From assembly GCF_003573695.1 (NCBI RefSeq), contig NC_039362.1:198812585-198876584 (forward strand): DNA of 64,000 nucleotides. Direction: 5' to 3'. Positions within the stretch are counted from its first letter, which is position 1. Each line of letters starts with the position of its first letter. A program made the translations under genes and the position numbers. This DNA comes from Papaver somniferum (taxonomy: Eukaryota > Streptophyta > Magnoliopsida > Ranunculales > Papaveraceae). The notes under the pieces were generated by a model. It searched no databases. It worked only from the letters and a program-made list of their open reading frames with translations, and was not told where the DNA came from. Positions 10,195-21,831 of this stretch are shown one piece after another.

Positions 10195-10759
10195 GAGCAA
10201 CTGCAGTGGTGCGATCAAAACCAAAGATCAAAGATCAAAAAAAAAGACTAAAATTTGGGTTTAGTCCGTGTTGTGACGCAACGGTACATGATTAAAATTT
10301 CATCAGGCGGACTTTAAAAGTCCGCCCCATTTTTTTTTTGTAAAATTTCATCAGGCGGACTTTAAAAGTCCGCCCCATTTTTTGTAAATTTCATCAGGCG
10401 GACTTTAAAAGTCCGCCCCATTAAAATTTCATCAGGCGGACTTTAAAAGTCCGCCCCATTCTTTGCAACTTTCATCAGGGGGACTTTAAAAGTCCGCCTC
10501 ATTCTTTTTTTTTTTTTATTTAATTAAAATTTCATCGGGCGTAATTTAAATCTCCGCCCGTTAACAAGCGTACTTTAAATTTACGCCCAGCAACAAGCGT
10601 ACTTTAAATTTACGCCCGACTATATTAGAATTTGGGATTTGGTCGCGACCATATTTGGTCTGGAATTTGATCTTTGGTTGGGATTTGATCTTTACTCCGT
10701 CCCACTGTGTTACGATCTCATCCCAAATTTTTGGTTATACTCGCCCACTGTGGATGCTC
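10195..10759. mobile_element. PIF/Harbinger-type MITE (Tourist-like) with internal palindrome array
   Basis: The 565-bp element is bounded by TTA direct repeats (10192-10194 and 10760-10762). Its ends are inverted: GAGCAACTGCAGTGGTGCGA on the left and, on the opposite strand from the right, GAGCATCCACAGTGGGCGA. A 3-bp TTA/TAA duplication and GAGCATC-type ends are typical of PIF/Harbinger MITEs. It encodes nothing. The middle (about 10300-10620) is an array of palindromic units described separately. Confidence 0.8.
10298..10620. repeat. Array of GGCGGACTTT/AAAGTCCGCC palindromes inside the MITE
   Basis: Five units of fcatcaggcggactt type repeat every 40-60 bp. Each has 10-nt arms GGCGGACTTT and AAAGTCCGCC around one base. 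They are followed by three altered units built on GCGTA...TACGC with a TTTAAATTT centre, in which both arms have changed. One unit (gggggacttt near 10478) has lost a pair on one arm only. Confidence 0.85.
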
Positions 10760-11352
10760 TTAAAGACTACTTGCTAGCTAGAGTTCAAAGAAGAAGAATA
10801 ACAAAATGAAAGGACTGAAAGGAAGGCAATGACAAATGAGTTTTTACGGCAAAGTTGATTCACTTTTGGTTCACCTTTTGTGCCAAGAGCACTCACAATC
10901 TTTGCCACATAGTATTTTTCTGTTTGGTTTGTTATCCAATAACTCTTTGAGTCATTTTTCCATCACTGTGATTACATTTATAAATTCCTTTTGTTGTTCT
11001 TGGCACTGTGCTTCTTTTCCTTGTATTGATTTCTCGAGTAAAGAAGTAGGTGAGTTGGTCACTGAGACAAAAGGAACAAGAGTATGTTTACCAACAAAAA
11101 TGTGTAAAGGTAAGGAAAGGAGAAATAAAGGTAAAGGAAAAGGCCGAAAGGCATGCTGTGGAGGGGAACCAACCCCACTAGATATGGTTGGCAGCTAAAG
11201 GCCTCTGTACATTGAATCTAATGTGAACTTTTCATCCGGGAACATTTGAAATGTAATGTCCAAGTATGTCAGGTGGTTAGACTTTGACGAGAGCAAGTTG
11301 AAACGTACTTTGTAAAAAAAATTCTTCTAAAAAGACCAAAAAAGAGATATGC
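10760..11352. other. Intergenic; short open frames without recognisable product
   Basis: A 120-codon open frame (10836-11198, +) has no recognisable domain, and its C-terminal part is a low-complexity KGKERRNKGKGKGRK stretch. I do not call it a gene. Nothing else is supported here. Confidence 0.4.
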
Positions 11353-11384
11353 GCCTTGCGCTCTACCAACGGAGCTAGACGGGC
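11353..11384 (-). pseudogene. Partial tRNA-Lys copy (5' part only)
   Basis: On the minus strand 32 nt reproduce the 5' end of the intact tRNA-Lys at 12481-12553 (acceptor strand, D arm and the start of the anticodon stem) with one substitution, and then stop. The sequence on its other side (11385-11580) is also a diverged copy of the sequence next to the intact tRNA. This is therefore a decayed duplicate, not an independent gene. Confidence 0.8.
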
Positions 11385-12750
11385 ATATGACAAGCCAGTC
11401 AATCTTGACCATAGTGTTGGGTTGTATGTTTTCCTGGCTGGCCAGCTATTCCCTGTTGGCCTCCATCGTATCATTTGCAAATGAAATTTCAACTGCGCAT
11501 GACAGACCTGAACAACCAAAAATTCAATTCGGCAGCCAGCCATGTCGGTGCCGTAAGGCGTACATGTGGCGAAGAAGAAAAATCAGTGCAAATAAAACAT
11601 GGGGTCAGACCTCTGACAAGAGAAGAAAAAGTAGTAGAAATTTTAGAGCGAAGAGACTCAGACCACCAGTGTTGTCCATTAAATCCCGCGTCAATCAACA
11701 GGACCATGGTGGGTTGGCCGTATCATATCATCAGGTGACACCTGTTTTCCTTTCTCGAGGGAGCTGACGGAGATTTCATTTTTCTACCTCTTCCGTTTAC
11801 ACGTTTCTGAAATCCCCTACAAAAGTTGTGGATGGTGGGAGCTACATGACAACACTAAACATGGCACTGTTCTGCCAAAACAGAGATCGCATGGCCTATA
11901 CTAGCTACAACGTACTTGGGGGATTAGACGTGAATTCAGAAAAAGAAGAAAAAAAGGTAAGAGGAGGTTTGCAATTAAACCTAAAAATGTGTTGTCTACT
12001 TGCAGTTTCTCAAACGTTGAATCTGATGTGAACTTTTGCATCCGCAAACATCTGAAATGTGAAATGTGTTGTCCAAATATGAGAGTCCGTTTCCTGACCG
12101 GCTAAATAAACTATTCTCTCCGTTGGTCTCTGCATGTCTTATTATTTGCGAATTAAGCTAATTTCAACTGCGTGTGGCAGAGAACTCAACGACCAGAAAT
12201 TCGATCCGACACCCATGTCAGGTGCCACATGGCATTTCTGCAGCAAAAAAGAAGAAGAAAACCAGGTGCAAATAAAACATGATGGGGTTAGACTTTAAGA
12301 GTGACTACTGACTACCAAGTCTCAAAGACGTTCCATTTAGCTGGAAACACTTCATTAGACATAGACATTAGCTTTGAGAGTATAATTTAACCTTTTCTCC
12401 TCAAAAAAGATCCTGTCTCTCGAACCAGCACTTCTTTCTTTTTCTTATTTTCAGACCAAACAAAAATTACAAATAATATGCGCCCACCGTGGGGCTCGAA
12501 CCCACGACCACAAGGTTAAGAGCCTTGCGCTCTACCAACTGAGCTAGACGGGCATTTGCCAAGTCAGTCAATCTGAACTATAAGTGCTGTCCTGGCTGGC
12601 TAGCTGTTCCCTGTTGGTCTTCTCCATCGTATGATTCGTATTATTTCCAAATGAAATTTCAACTGCATGTGACAGAAAATAAAGACTTAAATGACCGAAA
12701 ATTCAATTCGACGGCCATGTCTGGTGCCGTAAGGGGCATATGTCGTAAAG
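11385..12750. repeat. Three diverged copies of a tRNA-flanking segment
   Basis: Segments at about 11385-11580, 12095-12260 and 12554-12740 share stretches such as CAAATGAAATTTCAACTGC and a GGTGCCGTAAGG-like block in the same order. Only the third adjoins a complete tRNA gene. The first keeps 32 nt of one, the second none seen. The arrangement indicates old tandem duplication. The copies contain open frames that I regard as chance. Confidence 0.65.
12481..12553 (-). tRNA. tRNA-Lys (anticodon CUU)
   Basis: The minus strand folds into a full cloverleaf of 73 nt. The acceptor stem is GCCCGTC with GGTGGGC (two G-U pairs) and discriminator G. The D arm is GCTCAGTTGGTAGAGC. The anticodon loop CTCTTAA gives anticodon CTT, decoding AAG (lysine). 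The T arm is GTGGGTTCGAGCCCCAC. There is no intron and CCA is not encoded, as expected for a nuclear gene. A run of T for RNA polymerase III termination is not obvious directly downstream. Confidence 0.95.
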
Positions 12751-13150
12751 CAATGCCCATAAAACATAGGACTGTTACAACAACTTCATATTCTTTCTAT
12801 TTGTACAGGTCTGCCAAACTGACCTTTTCAATGAACCAAGATCTATGTAACTGGACTGGTTTAATTTAACGGGCCTGTTTGATTTGTTTAGAGCAAAAAC
12901 CAGACAAAGTAACGTCTCTGCATAAAACAGTCGTCTTAGGATCATCAAGTGATCCCGAATATGCACTGGCTCTGGAATGTCCGAACACCATCACACAACA
13001 TAGATAGATGATCTCACTCGCCCCATAATTACAACCATTGCCGATAAGAATAAAAGCAAAATTAACTAAAATAAGCTTAAAGAATTTCGTCTTCTTTCGG
13101 CATATACTTTCATAAGGTACAAAGACAGTTTAAGCTCAGTTTTTTTTTCT
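12751..13150. other. Spacer before the retroelement, no gene seen
   Basis: Non-coding sequence ending in a poly-T tract (about 13140-13148) directly left of the presumed target duplication of the Gypsy element. Confidence 0.5.
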
Positions 13151-13155
13151 CGTGT

Positions 13156-13630
13156 TGTAGTTGCAGGAAATCCTAGAACTACACCCTAAAGATAATCTAT
13201 AAAGTAATCAAAGAAATCATGGCGAAATATTCAAGATCTTTTATTAAAATTTAAGAACAATTACAAAGATATTAAAAGAAAAAATTCTAACTTGGAAAAC
13301 AAATAACTCTCTCTCTCCTAAATATCTATCATTAGCTCACCGAAAATATCTCTCTCTACTACAAGGGTCTCTCGCTCCTTTTATAGGAGTTTACATAGTG
13401 GAGAACAGCTAATAAATCCCCTATTTCCGGATCTGGGACGCGTCAATGTCGCTCGGACATTTATATTACCGCACGGTTTCTTTACTGCCGCATAGATCTT
13501 CACACTATTATCGTGACTAGGTGACGTCATCTGGTTCATTATCCTGGATATGTTGTACGCATTCGTGTTCGCTTGCTACTAAAGAAATTGTTTCGCATAC
13601 CATACGAGTGTGCGGTATTTTGTACCCACA
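13156..13630 (-). repeat. 3' LTR of the Gypsy element
   Basis: The 475-bp copy matches the right LTR across its length. On the element's strand the sequence just inside it (GAAGAGGCAAAA) is purine-rich and can be the polypurine tract. Confidence 0.85.
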
Positions 13631-15111
13631 TTTTGCCTCTTCGCATATCGTTCTTTTGGTAGAAAGTGCGATATGAGAAATTCTAGTTTATTGTTTTGCC
13701 GCACCAGTTCATCTTTTCGTATTCCTTCTGGTTGACAATTTTTCCGGAATTTCGGCATGACAGCTTACACATGTTAACTCTGCCACCTGCTATCTGACAC
13801 GTCCCTGATAACCGTCTCTTCATATCCGTCCGTTCTTAATTAATACACTGATGAAAAGAAATATCTTGGGAGTTGGGATGAAATCCTTTATTTACTGTGA
13901 CATGTTCTATCTTCTTTCCTTTTATCTTCTCTCTTCATATTTTCTCTTTCTCTGCAACTTTCATTTGCTGCTGTTGTTCATCTTTTTCCGCCTAATCCTT
14001 GATCGTTCTTTACCAATTTCTTCACATTCTCTTCCAATCGTTCTTCCCTTCTCACTTTTCTTGTTTTCAAACTTTATTCTTCATCATCATCCAACCTGAT
14101 CTTGATTGATTTGATCATCTTGATAAAATTTTCATCTTCCATTCCCATTCTAATAATAGGTCTTAAACCCGGCTGGAAAAACGTTAAGGAATTCGATAGA
14201 TTGAAATACGAATTTGGGCATAAGGGTTTCATATTATCAGTCCCTCCCGGATCAGAACCCACTTCTGTGCTCGAACCTGAATGGTTTTCGCTTGATCAAT
14301 GGGGTAATAAGAAAATCATCGTTTCACTTGGCCAACTTTCTGCTGGTCTTCCTATTTCCGTTTATGACCCTCAAATTCCTCTTTTTTATGAGCTTCTGTC
14401 TGACGCGAGATTTTCGCGCGGGGTATTTCAATTGAGTGACGATTGTATTAGGAAAATGGTTGAATACTCTCATCGTGCGGCTGGATTAATCTTCCTATCC
14501 CAAGTGGGCGAAACCTTTCAATAAGGAGGAATATACAGTGGAGAACTTCTTTCTTCATTATGATGTCGTCATCGTAAAAAATGATCAATACCGCTGGGGA
14601 ATCCGTTTGATGAGAGCGGAAGGTATCGCAGAGAACAAGAAGATCATGAGGGACGTTGATTTTCACAACTCGGCTAATGACTTTGCGCGTCGTTCAAAGG
14701 ATACTCATTGGGTAGAATATCATGTTGCTCTCCCTGAGAAGTTTGTCGCTTACAAACCCTGGGAATTTAAATGGCTAGAGAAAGAGGATGTGGTATGCTA
14801 CCTTTAACTTTATTTTTCTGTTTACTTCCTTTATGTTGTTCTTCGTTTCCCTTATTATCTCCTTTGATTTCAGTTGCGAAGCTGAAAAAGAAGGCTAACA
14901 AAAATGCGTCTCAAGCGTCAGATTCGCGTAATAATGAAGTAAGAATTTTTTTTTTTTTTTTTTTGCTGAATCACATATTTTTTATTCAATTGAATAGCAA
15001 AAGGATTACAACTGTTTAGTTACAAAATAAAAGAAGCAGAAGTGAAACTTACAGAAATACAACCTTAAAGACTAAAGAGAAGCAACAAAACAAACAGGGG
15101 AATAACTATTT

Positions 15112-18100
15112 TTACTGACAAGCTATTCTTGAGATTAAATTGAAAAAAGATATTATATGGGAATCATAGTTATATGCCCATCTTTTACCTTTCATCCTGA
15201 CACCTCCTTCATGCACCACTTGAAGAATTCTGCTTTTAAACATATGAATATTGACCTTCCCATTATAAAAAAGAAATGAGTTCTTTTGGAACCATAATTC
15301 CTTTATAGTAGCACAGGCTGCTGTAAACCAGATCTCTTTAACTACTGGACTATGATGACTTGCAGCATTACATACATCTGTAAATGATTCTTGTTTGGGA
15401 AAGGCAAAGACAGAACATAGCCAATTCCAGATCTGAGTGCTAAAATCACATTGCCATAAAGTATGTTGCATATTATCCTGTTCTGACTCACACACACAGC
15501 ATCTAGAAGGAATTTCATAACCTTCATTCCTCATTGTGTCATCATCTATATATACACCTTGTAAGAGCTTCCATACATTGCAGGCAATACTGGGATGTAA
15601 GAAGGATTTCCAAAGGAAAGAAGACCATACCTGTTGCTGCTCTTTGAATCTTAGTTTTTTCCACTGGCATTGCAGTAGTAAATTTACCATCTGAACGTCC
15701 ATTCCAAATCATTTTATCAGTTCCTCCACCAATTCCAGGCATGTTATTAAGCTCAAAGATAGATTGCAATTCAATGGGAATTTCCCATTTATTGCCCTTT
15801 ATCAATTCCTGCACTTTCATCTGCATATTATTTTTAACAAAATCATTGTACCCTGTTTGAGAGATTATTGGAGAAGCATCATACCAAGAGTCAAACCATA
15901 CTGAGATATCAGTACCATCACCAACCCTCCATTTAATGTCTTCTTTTAATGCAGACCAAGCCCATTTCAGTCCAGAATAAACAGAGGATTGCTTCAAGAT
16001 TTCAAACCACTGACCTTGTTTATTTTTAAATTTAGCAGCAAAAAATAAAGCCCATTCATCTTGAGAGTTCATCATCTTCCACATTATCTTCATGAGGAAA
16101 GCTTTGTTGATGATATTCAATCTTTTAATTCCAAGACCTCCCTCATTATATGGTGTGCAAACCTTTTTCCATGAAAATGTTTTATACTTTCTCACTTCAC
16201 TGTCACCAGACCATAAGAAATTTCTAATCAACTTTTCACAGATTTAATGACAGATGAAGGCCATTTATAAACTTTCATATTATATAGAGGGATACTGCAT
16301 AACACAGATTTGACAAGCACCAATCTGTCAGCAAAAGATAATAGTTTATCCTTCCATTTAGCTAATCTGTGTTGAATCATTTCTACCACGGGCCAGACCA
16401 TAGCTTAAGTTACTCTTCCAGGAGCTAAGATTACACCTAAATACTTATCAGGAAATTTAGATAATTCCATATTAACCATATCACAAATTTGTTGTTTCCT
16501 GAGTGAAGTAACACCATCTATGAACCACTTACTTTTCTCCTTATTTATCAACTGACCAGAGCTAGCTTGATATTCATCAAGTAAGGTGAATAAGTTGTTC
16601 AAAGACTTCTTAGCTCCATTGAAGAATATAAAAACATCATCTGCAAAGAAAAGGTGAGTTGGACGAACACCATTCTTAACCACCATTGGAAGTATTTTAC
16701 CTTGTTCAACTAGATGGGAGATGTTTCTACTGAGTACATCTTCCATTAGCACAAAAAGAATTTGTGATAATGGATCACCCTGCTTTACACCTCTACCCAC
16801 TGAAAAAAATCCACAAGGTCCACCATTTACCATAACAGACATTTTTACTGATTCAAATAGTGTTAGCAGCCAATTGCACCATGAAGAAGAAAATCCATAT
16901 TTTTTCAAGACTTGAAAAAGAAATCTCCAGCTGACAGAATCATAATCTTGAGATATATCCAGTTTGAAAGAAACATTACCTCCTCTTATTTTCCTCTTCA
17001 TTTCATTCACCATCTCTGAAGCAAGCAAAACTTGTTCATGGATACACCTTCCTTTGATGTAAGCTGCTTGTTGAGGAGATATCAATTTCACCATTAGATT
17101 ATTCATCCTTGTAGTGATTATTTTAGTGAAGATTTTGAATAACACATTACTCAATCCAATGGGTCTGAACTGATTTTCTTTTTTTGCTCCTTGACATTTT
17201 GGAAGAAGAACTAAGAAATTGGAATTGAGCCCTTTTGGAATGAATTTTCTCTCCCAACAGAATTGAATTGTTGCTACTAGATCATTGCAAATGATTTCCC
17301 AGCAAGTTCTGTAGAAAATACCAAAAAAACTATCAGGATCAGAAGCACTCTCTGGATCCATTTCAAAAATGATGCTTTTAATCTCTGCACTATTTGGTAC
17401 TGCATCCAACATTGCTTGATCTGAAGTGGTAACTGATGAAGGGATAACATCTAACAATTTATCTGCAATATGAACTTCTTGAAACTCAATTTTTTGTTGA
17501 AAGTGATGAACTGATAAATCAGCAATAAGGGCTTGATCAGTGATGATATTTCCTTTAGCAACTTCAATTTCAATAATTAAATTTGTACCTTGTCTTATCT
17601 TCATCTTGGTATGAAAATAATGAGTGTTGGTTGCACCTTCTTGAACCCATTCCTCTCTTGATTTTTTCCTTAATAGAGTATTAGCTTGTATCTCTCTAGT
17701 AGCATGTTCATTCTGAGCTGTCACAAGGTTGTGTAAAGCTTCTTCATCAAAGGGATTGTTATCTGAATGCTGCATTGCTATTTTAACTTTTTCTTCTGCT
17801 TCTTTAATTTTAACCTGGACATTACCAAAAACGTTCCAGTTCCAATCATTTAAAACTTTTTTTAAAACTTTTAACTTCTGCATAAAGACATAAGCAGGAT
17901 CACCAGCTATGTGTTGAGACCAACACTCTTTAACTACTGATAAAAACTCTGGGTGATAAATCCACATCTTTTGAAATATTCTAGGAATGTTATGTGGTTT
18001 AGGAATATTAGAGCAACCTCCTAATAATGGAGCATGATCAGGAACCATTCTTAACCCAACTTTATAGCCCCAACCTCCATATTTTTGTAACCATTGTTGA

Positions 18101-18694
18101 TTAAATACAACTCTATCAAGTGTGCACAAGATTCTGTTCTTTCCTTGTTGACAATTAGACCATGAGAATTGTAATCCAGTTTTAGGATCTTGAATTAGTT
18201 CACAATTGTCTAAACAAGTTGAGAAATCTAACATTGAATCTCTATTTGGAGACTTACCACCCATTTTTTCATCTTGTGAAATGACTGCATTAAAATCACC
18301 TAAAGCAATCCAAGGTTTTTTAAGATCACTAATTATCTCCATCTCAGACCATAAGAATCTTATTTGAACTTTCTTGACATGAGCATGAATTCCAGATACA
18401 AGAACATCTCCAACATTAACTGTGATCATTTGACTAGAAACTGAATTACTTGAGGAGTTGTAATATTTTATTCCAGAATAACTATATGTTACCTTTATTA
18501 TTTGAAGAGGAGTTATGAGTCACCATACTCTGCATTCCAGCTAAGTTTAATTTTTCACAAAAAGAAGCACTGCATTTTACTTTTGGTTATGCAATCCACA
18601 CTAAAGAAGGACTATATTGATGCACCAAAGACCTTAGTTTATCCTGAGCCCTAGGTCTTCTCAGGCCCCTGATATTCCAGTATATTATCTTCAT
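15112..18694 (-). pseudogene. LINE ORF2: endonuclease, reverse transcriptase, zinc-binding region
   Basis: The start ATG is at 18694-18692 (MKIIYWNIRGLRR, the usual first motif of the APE-type endonuclease). It overlaps the ORF1 stop as ATGA. In-frame stops follow within the first 75 codons. The main open stretch (18429-16405, 674 codons) holds the endonuclease parts (GDFNAV, DRV, PDHAPL) and the reverse transcriptase (KLDISQDYDSVSW, GVKQGDPLS, and catalytic FADD in HLFFADDVF). Downstream a stop and frameshifts separate the thumb/connector segments and the Cys/His region (CCVCESEQDNMQHTLWQC) at 16231-15112. It copies element RNA into the genome at nicked DNA; here it is inactive. Confidence 0.9.
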
Positions 18695-19928
18695 TTAACA
18701 TGAGGGGGAGGATTTTTGGTACCTCCTTTTCCTTGATTTTTCCTAAAATTATACTTGTTATTGGCTGGAACCTGTTTTGTTACCTTTACTGGATCAGATG
18801 GACTTGTAGTTGTTGATGAAGATGCAGTATTAGAAAAAATTTCCTTTTCAACTAATTTAGACCAAGAGGTCACTTTAACAGTTTCATTGGATACTTGACC
18901 AGTTTTCCCATCTATAAACTTGATAGTTGTGTTTTCTGAACTATTAACTTGTTTTGGTGTTGAAACATTTGGAATTTCTTTAACGAAATCTTCCTCTGCT
19001 ATTTCACCTTCTTCACATTCAAGAGGACTGAATTTTCCTTTGTGCAGATTATTGTTGCCAATAGTTGGCTTGATAACTTGTGCCACATGAATAGTGTTCA
19101 CTATGGAATCTTCACCTGCACTTGCTGAACCATTACAAATATCAAATGGAATTTGTTGATTCTTTGTGGGTGTAGTAAAGTACTTTCCATTCTCACCATT
19201 GTAGTGTTTGCCTTAGTTTTATTCTGCTCAACCCTGCATTCTGTAGTTAAATGACCAATAATTTTGCAAGTATGACAAAATTTATGACATACAGGAATTG
19301 ATATCTCTTGAAAAAAACCACCAAATTTTGTACCAATCCAAATTTTATGAGGAATAGAGTGAGCAAAATATATCTCAACCAAAACATTAGCATAGTAACC
19401 AACCTCACAATTAGCAGTTGCAGCATCAATCTTAATAGGAGTTCCAATTTCCTTATAGATTTTGAATAAAATTTCCTCTTTCCAAAATTCCAGACCTAAA
19501 CCAGGTAACCTAACCCAGACTTGAGCTTTAGATGTACGTTGTGATAATGGTCTGAAATTTGAAACCCAATTTCTAACTTGTAATACTTGATCATTAACTT
19601 CCCACAATCCAGATTTGGTAGTCATGCGATCAACTTCATTATCCAGTTTGATGGTGAAGAAACCTCTTCCTAGAGGAATGAGTTTACATGTTCCTACTAA
19701 TTTCCATTGTTGACGTAAAATAATAACAACATCCACAAATTTAATCTTCTGTAAATATAATCTACCTATGAGAGAAAATTTCCAAGGATTTAAAGCCTCC
19801 TCAAAAAGTTCATCAGGTAGATCTATTGAAGGAATTTTTGATTCAACATTGTTTTGATGTAAACCTAAATTTTTTAATTGAGAATTATTAGAACAAGTGG
19901 TTTTCGGACAGGAATCCATGTAAACCAC
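18691..19928 (-). pseudogene. LINE ORF1: DUF4283-like RNA-binding protein with zinc knuckle, frameshifted
   Basis: The N-terminal part from the Met at 19928 is of the DUF4283 type seen in plant L1 ORF1 proteins (PWKFSLIGRL..., GRGFFTIKL, QVWVRLPGLGLEFW). It is followed by a CCHC zinc knuckle, CHTCKIIGHLTTEC (CX2CX4HX4C). At about 19200 the frame shifts and the coding sequence continues in the neighbouring frame (18691-19101) with a polar, low-complexity tail rich in Lys and Thr. Such proteins coat the element RNA. The ORF1 TGA at 18693-18691 overlaps the ORF2 ATG. Confidence 0.85.
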
Positions 19929-21831
19929 CTGAATTAATGAAAACTAATCATGAAAGTATGTGGAAAACAAGAATTAAAGACGTTGATTTCACCTGAATTG
20001 ATGAAGGTGAGCACATAAATTGATAATCGAAGAAGAAAATTTTCTCCGAGTCAGTCGCCCGATTTGCAGAGCTTGACTCACCCGATTCCTCCGTCCAAAA
20101 TACTCTTATTTGAATTTTAACAATATTGTTGCCTCTGTTTCTTATCTCTCATTATGCGTGTAGGTGGAGGCTGGAAACGCTGAGGGTTCTAACATTGGTG
20201 CTCCTCCTTCTAAGGGAAAGGGTAATAAGAAAGTCTCTAAGTCCACTTCTCGGAATCCTTCTAATAAGCGGAAGACATTTTCTCAAATTCCTTTGGACTC
20301 TCATTCTGATGATGATGCTCAGCTTCCTACTGACAATTCTGAGTCCACATCTTCAATGGGGCGATTATCGAGTATTTTCTACGACTCATTTTCAGCCATC
20401 AATGACGATACATTGACTCGTACATGAGAAGAGGTTGCTAAGATTTGCGATGCTCCTTCTTTGAGTCATGAATCTTTACGAGGAGTTGCCTCTGCATTAA
20501 GCCCAATTTTTCAGTTTGCGCTTGGATCTTTGGTAATTTCTATATTGTCGCGCCCACTATTATGGTACTTTTATGCTTATTTTAACGCCCATTTTATGTT
20601 GACACAGAGTGCACGTATGTCTCATGCCGCCGCTTCATATCTTCAGAGAAGGCTTCGTTCTCTTGAGGCTGAGAACATTAAAATCAAAGTTAATGTATCT
20701 ACTTATTCTAATAACGCCGTTGAAATCCTTGAGAGGAATAATTAGTTGATCGGTAGGTATTCTTTTGTTTCCCCCGCTCTTATATTGATGCGTCATTTTC
20801 GACTCCTTTTAATTGTCTGTACTTGCAGAGATTTACAACTTAATTGATGAAGCCATTAATTATCCGGTTGAAGATGAGATCCATTTAGAGCATCTTAACT
20901 CTTCCTTAAATAACATTATTGATGATGAAATGGAAGTTCTTAACCCGGTGGAACTGAAGTCAAAATATGAAACTCTTAAAGTTGAGCATAGGAACATGTT
21001 ATCCGTTTGTAATAGTTTTAGGCGTATCTATTGTAAAGCCAAGGAGAATATTAGAATTTTGGAAGAGAGAAATAACAATATTATAACTGAGAAGGATAGT
21101 GTTGTTCTGAAGGGTGCGAAGGCTTTAAAGGAGTTTCATGAGGCTAAACTTCAAGTTCAAGTGTTAGTGACCAGGATATTAGTGAAAAGAATGCACTAAT
21201 TGACCGAGAGAACATGATCCGCTCTTGACTGCTTATAGAAAATGATGATGAGTTTGAGCGGGATGTTAGGGTTATTGATAACTCTAAGAATGGTTTAGCT
21301 ACAAATGTTAGCCTAGAGTCTAATCATGCTGAATTGGTTAAGAATATTATTTATGGAAAATAAGGTTGCTCATAATTCTTCTATAACATCTTCAATTTTG
21401 TGCTGCTTTCTGATTTTCATGTGGTTTTAATCTTTTTGTTTTCTTTTGTAGATACCGAGAAGAAGCATCTTGAGGAAATTGAAAGTTTGAAGGTGAAATT
21501 CTCTTCCAAGGATTCTAAATATCGCAGGCTTAAGAAGAAGTTGATGGTTACTGTCTCTAATTTGAATAAGGAAGCACTTCGTTTGCGTGACGCACACGTT
21601 AAGAAGTACGCAGAGAAAATTTGTGTCGATCACAATATTCCTCTGCCGGATTTTGATTTTCCTGAAGTTCCTGCTAATGAAGAAGACTCTGAAATTTCTG
21701 ATAGTGAAGCGGAATATGAGGAGTATGAAGAAATTGAGGATGAGGGTGGTAGTGGTTCAGAGACTGGAGGAGATTCTGAATTCGAAGAAGATTCCTCCAA
21801 AAGTAGTGGGGTCGATATGGGCGGGAAATAG

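Larger units (their letters stand above)
14950..20111 (-). mobile_element. LINE (L1-type non-LTR retrotransposon), nearly full length
   Basis: The poly-A tail appears as a T run at about 14946-14964 and the 5' end lies near 20111. GAATTTT occurs at both ends (14943-14949 and 20112-20118) and may be a target duplication, although it merges with the poly-T. The element carries ORF1 (19928-18691) and ORF2 (18694-15112), both disabled. It entered the intron of the antisense gene between 14938 and 20164; without it that intron would be about 56 nt. Confidence 0.85.
14102..21831 (+). pseudogene. Antisense spliced gene of the Gypsy element (Transposase_28-like head, coiled-coil and acidic tail), broken
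   Basis: Opposite to gag, a chain of exon-like frames runs 14102-14524, 14538-14790, 14873-14938, 20164-20535, 20609-20755, 20828-21190 and 21451-21831. GT-AG junctions are visible, e.g. GAA|GTAAGA at 14938 to GTGTAG|GTGG at 20164. The head (GWKNVKEF..., SLGQLSAGLPISVYDPQIP, ...ARRSKDTHWVEYHV) resembles the gag-like/Transposase_28 proteins found in plant Gypsy elements. The middle is basic and Ser-rich, then comes a long Glu/Lys coiled coil, ending in an acidic tail (ISDSEAEYEEYEEIEDEG). In-frame stops at 20425-20427 and 20740-20742 and frame breaks show decay. The LINE sits inside one intron. Tat-lineage elements are known to carry antisense extra ORFs; the function is unknown. Confidence 0.6.

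Noticed and set aside
10836..11198. 120-codon frame with hydrophobic start and Lys/Gly-rich end
   Set aside because: No recognisable domain, no supporting context, low-complexity end. Probably chance.
11387..11767. 126-codon frame beside the partial tRNA
   Set aside because: It lies in the duplicated tRNA flank; the other two copies do not keep the frame.
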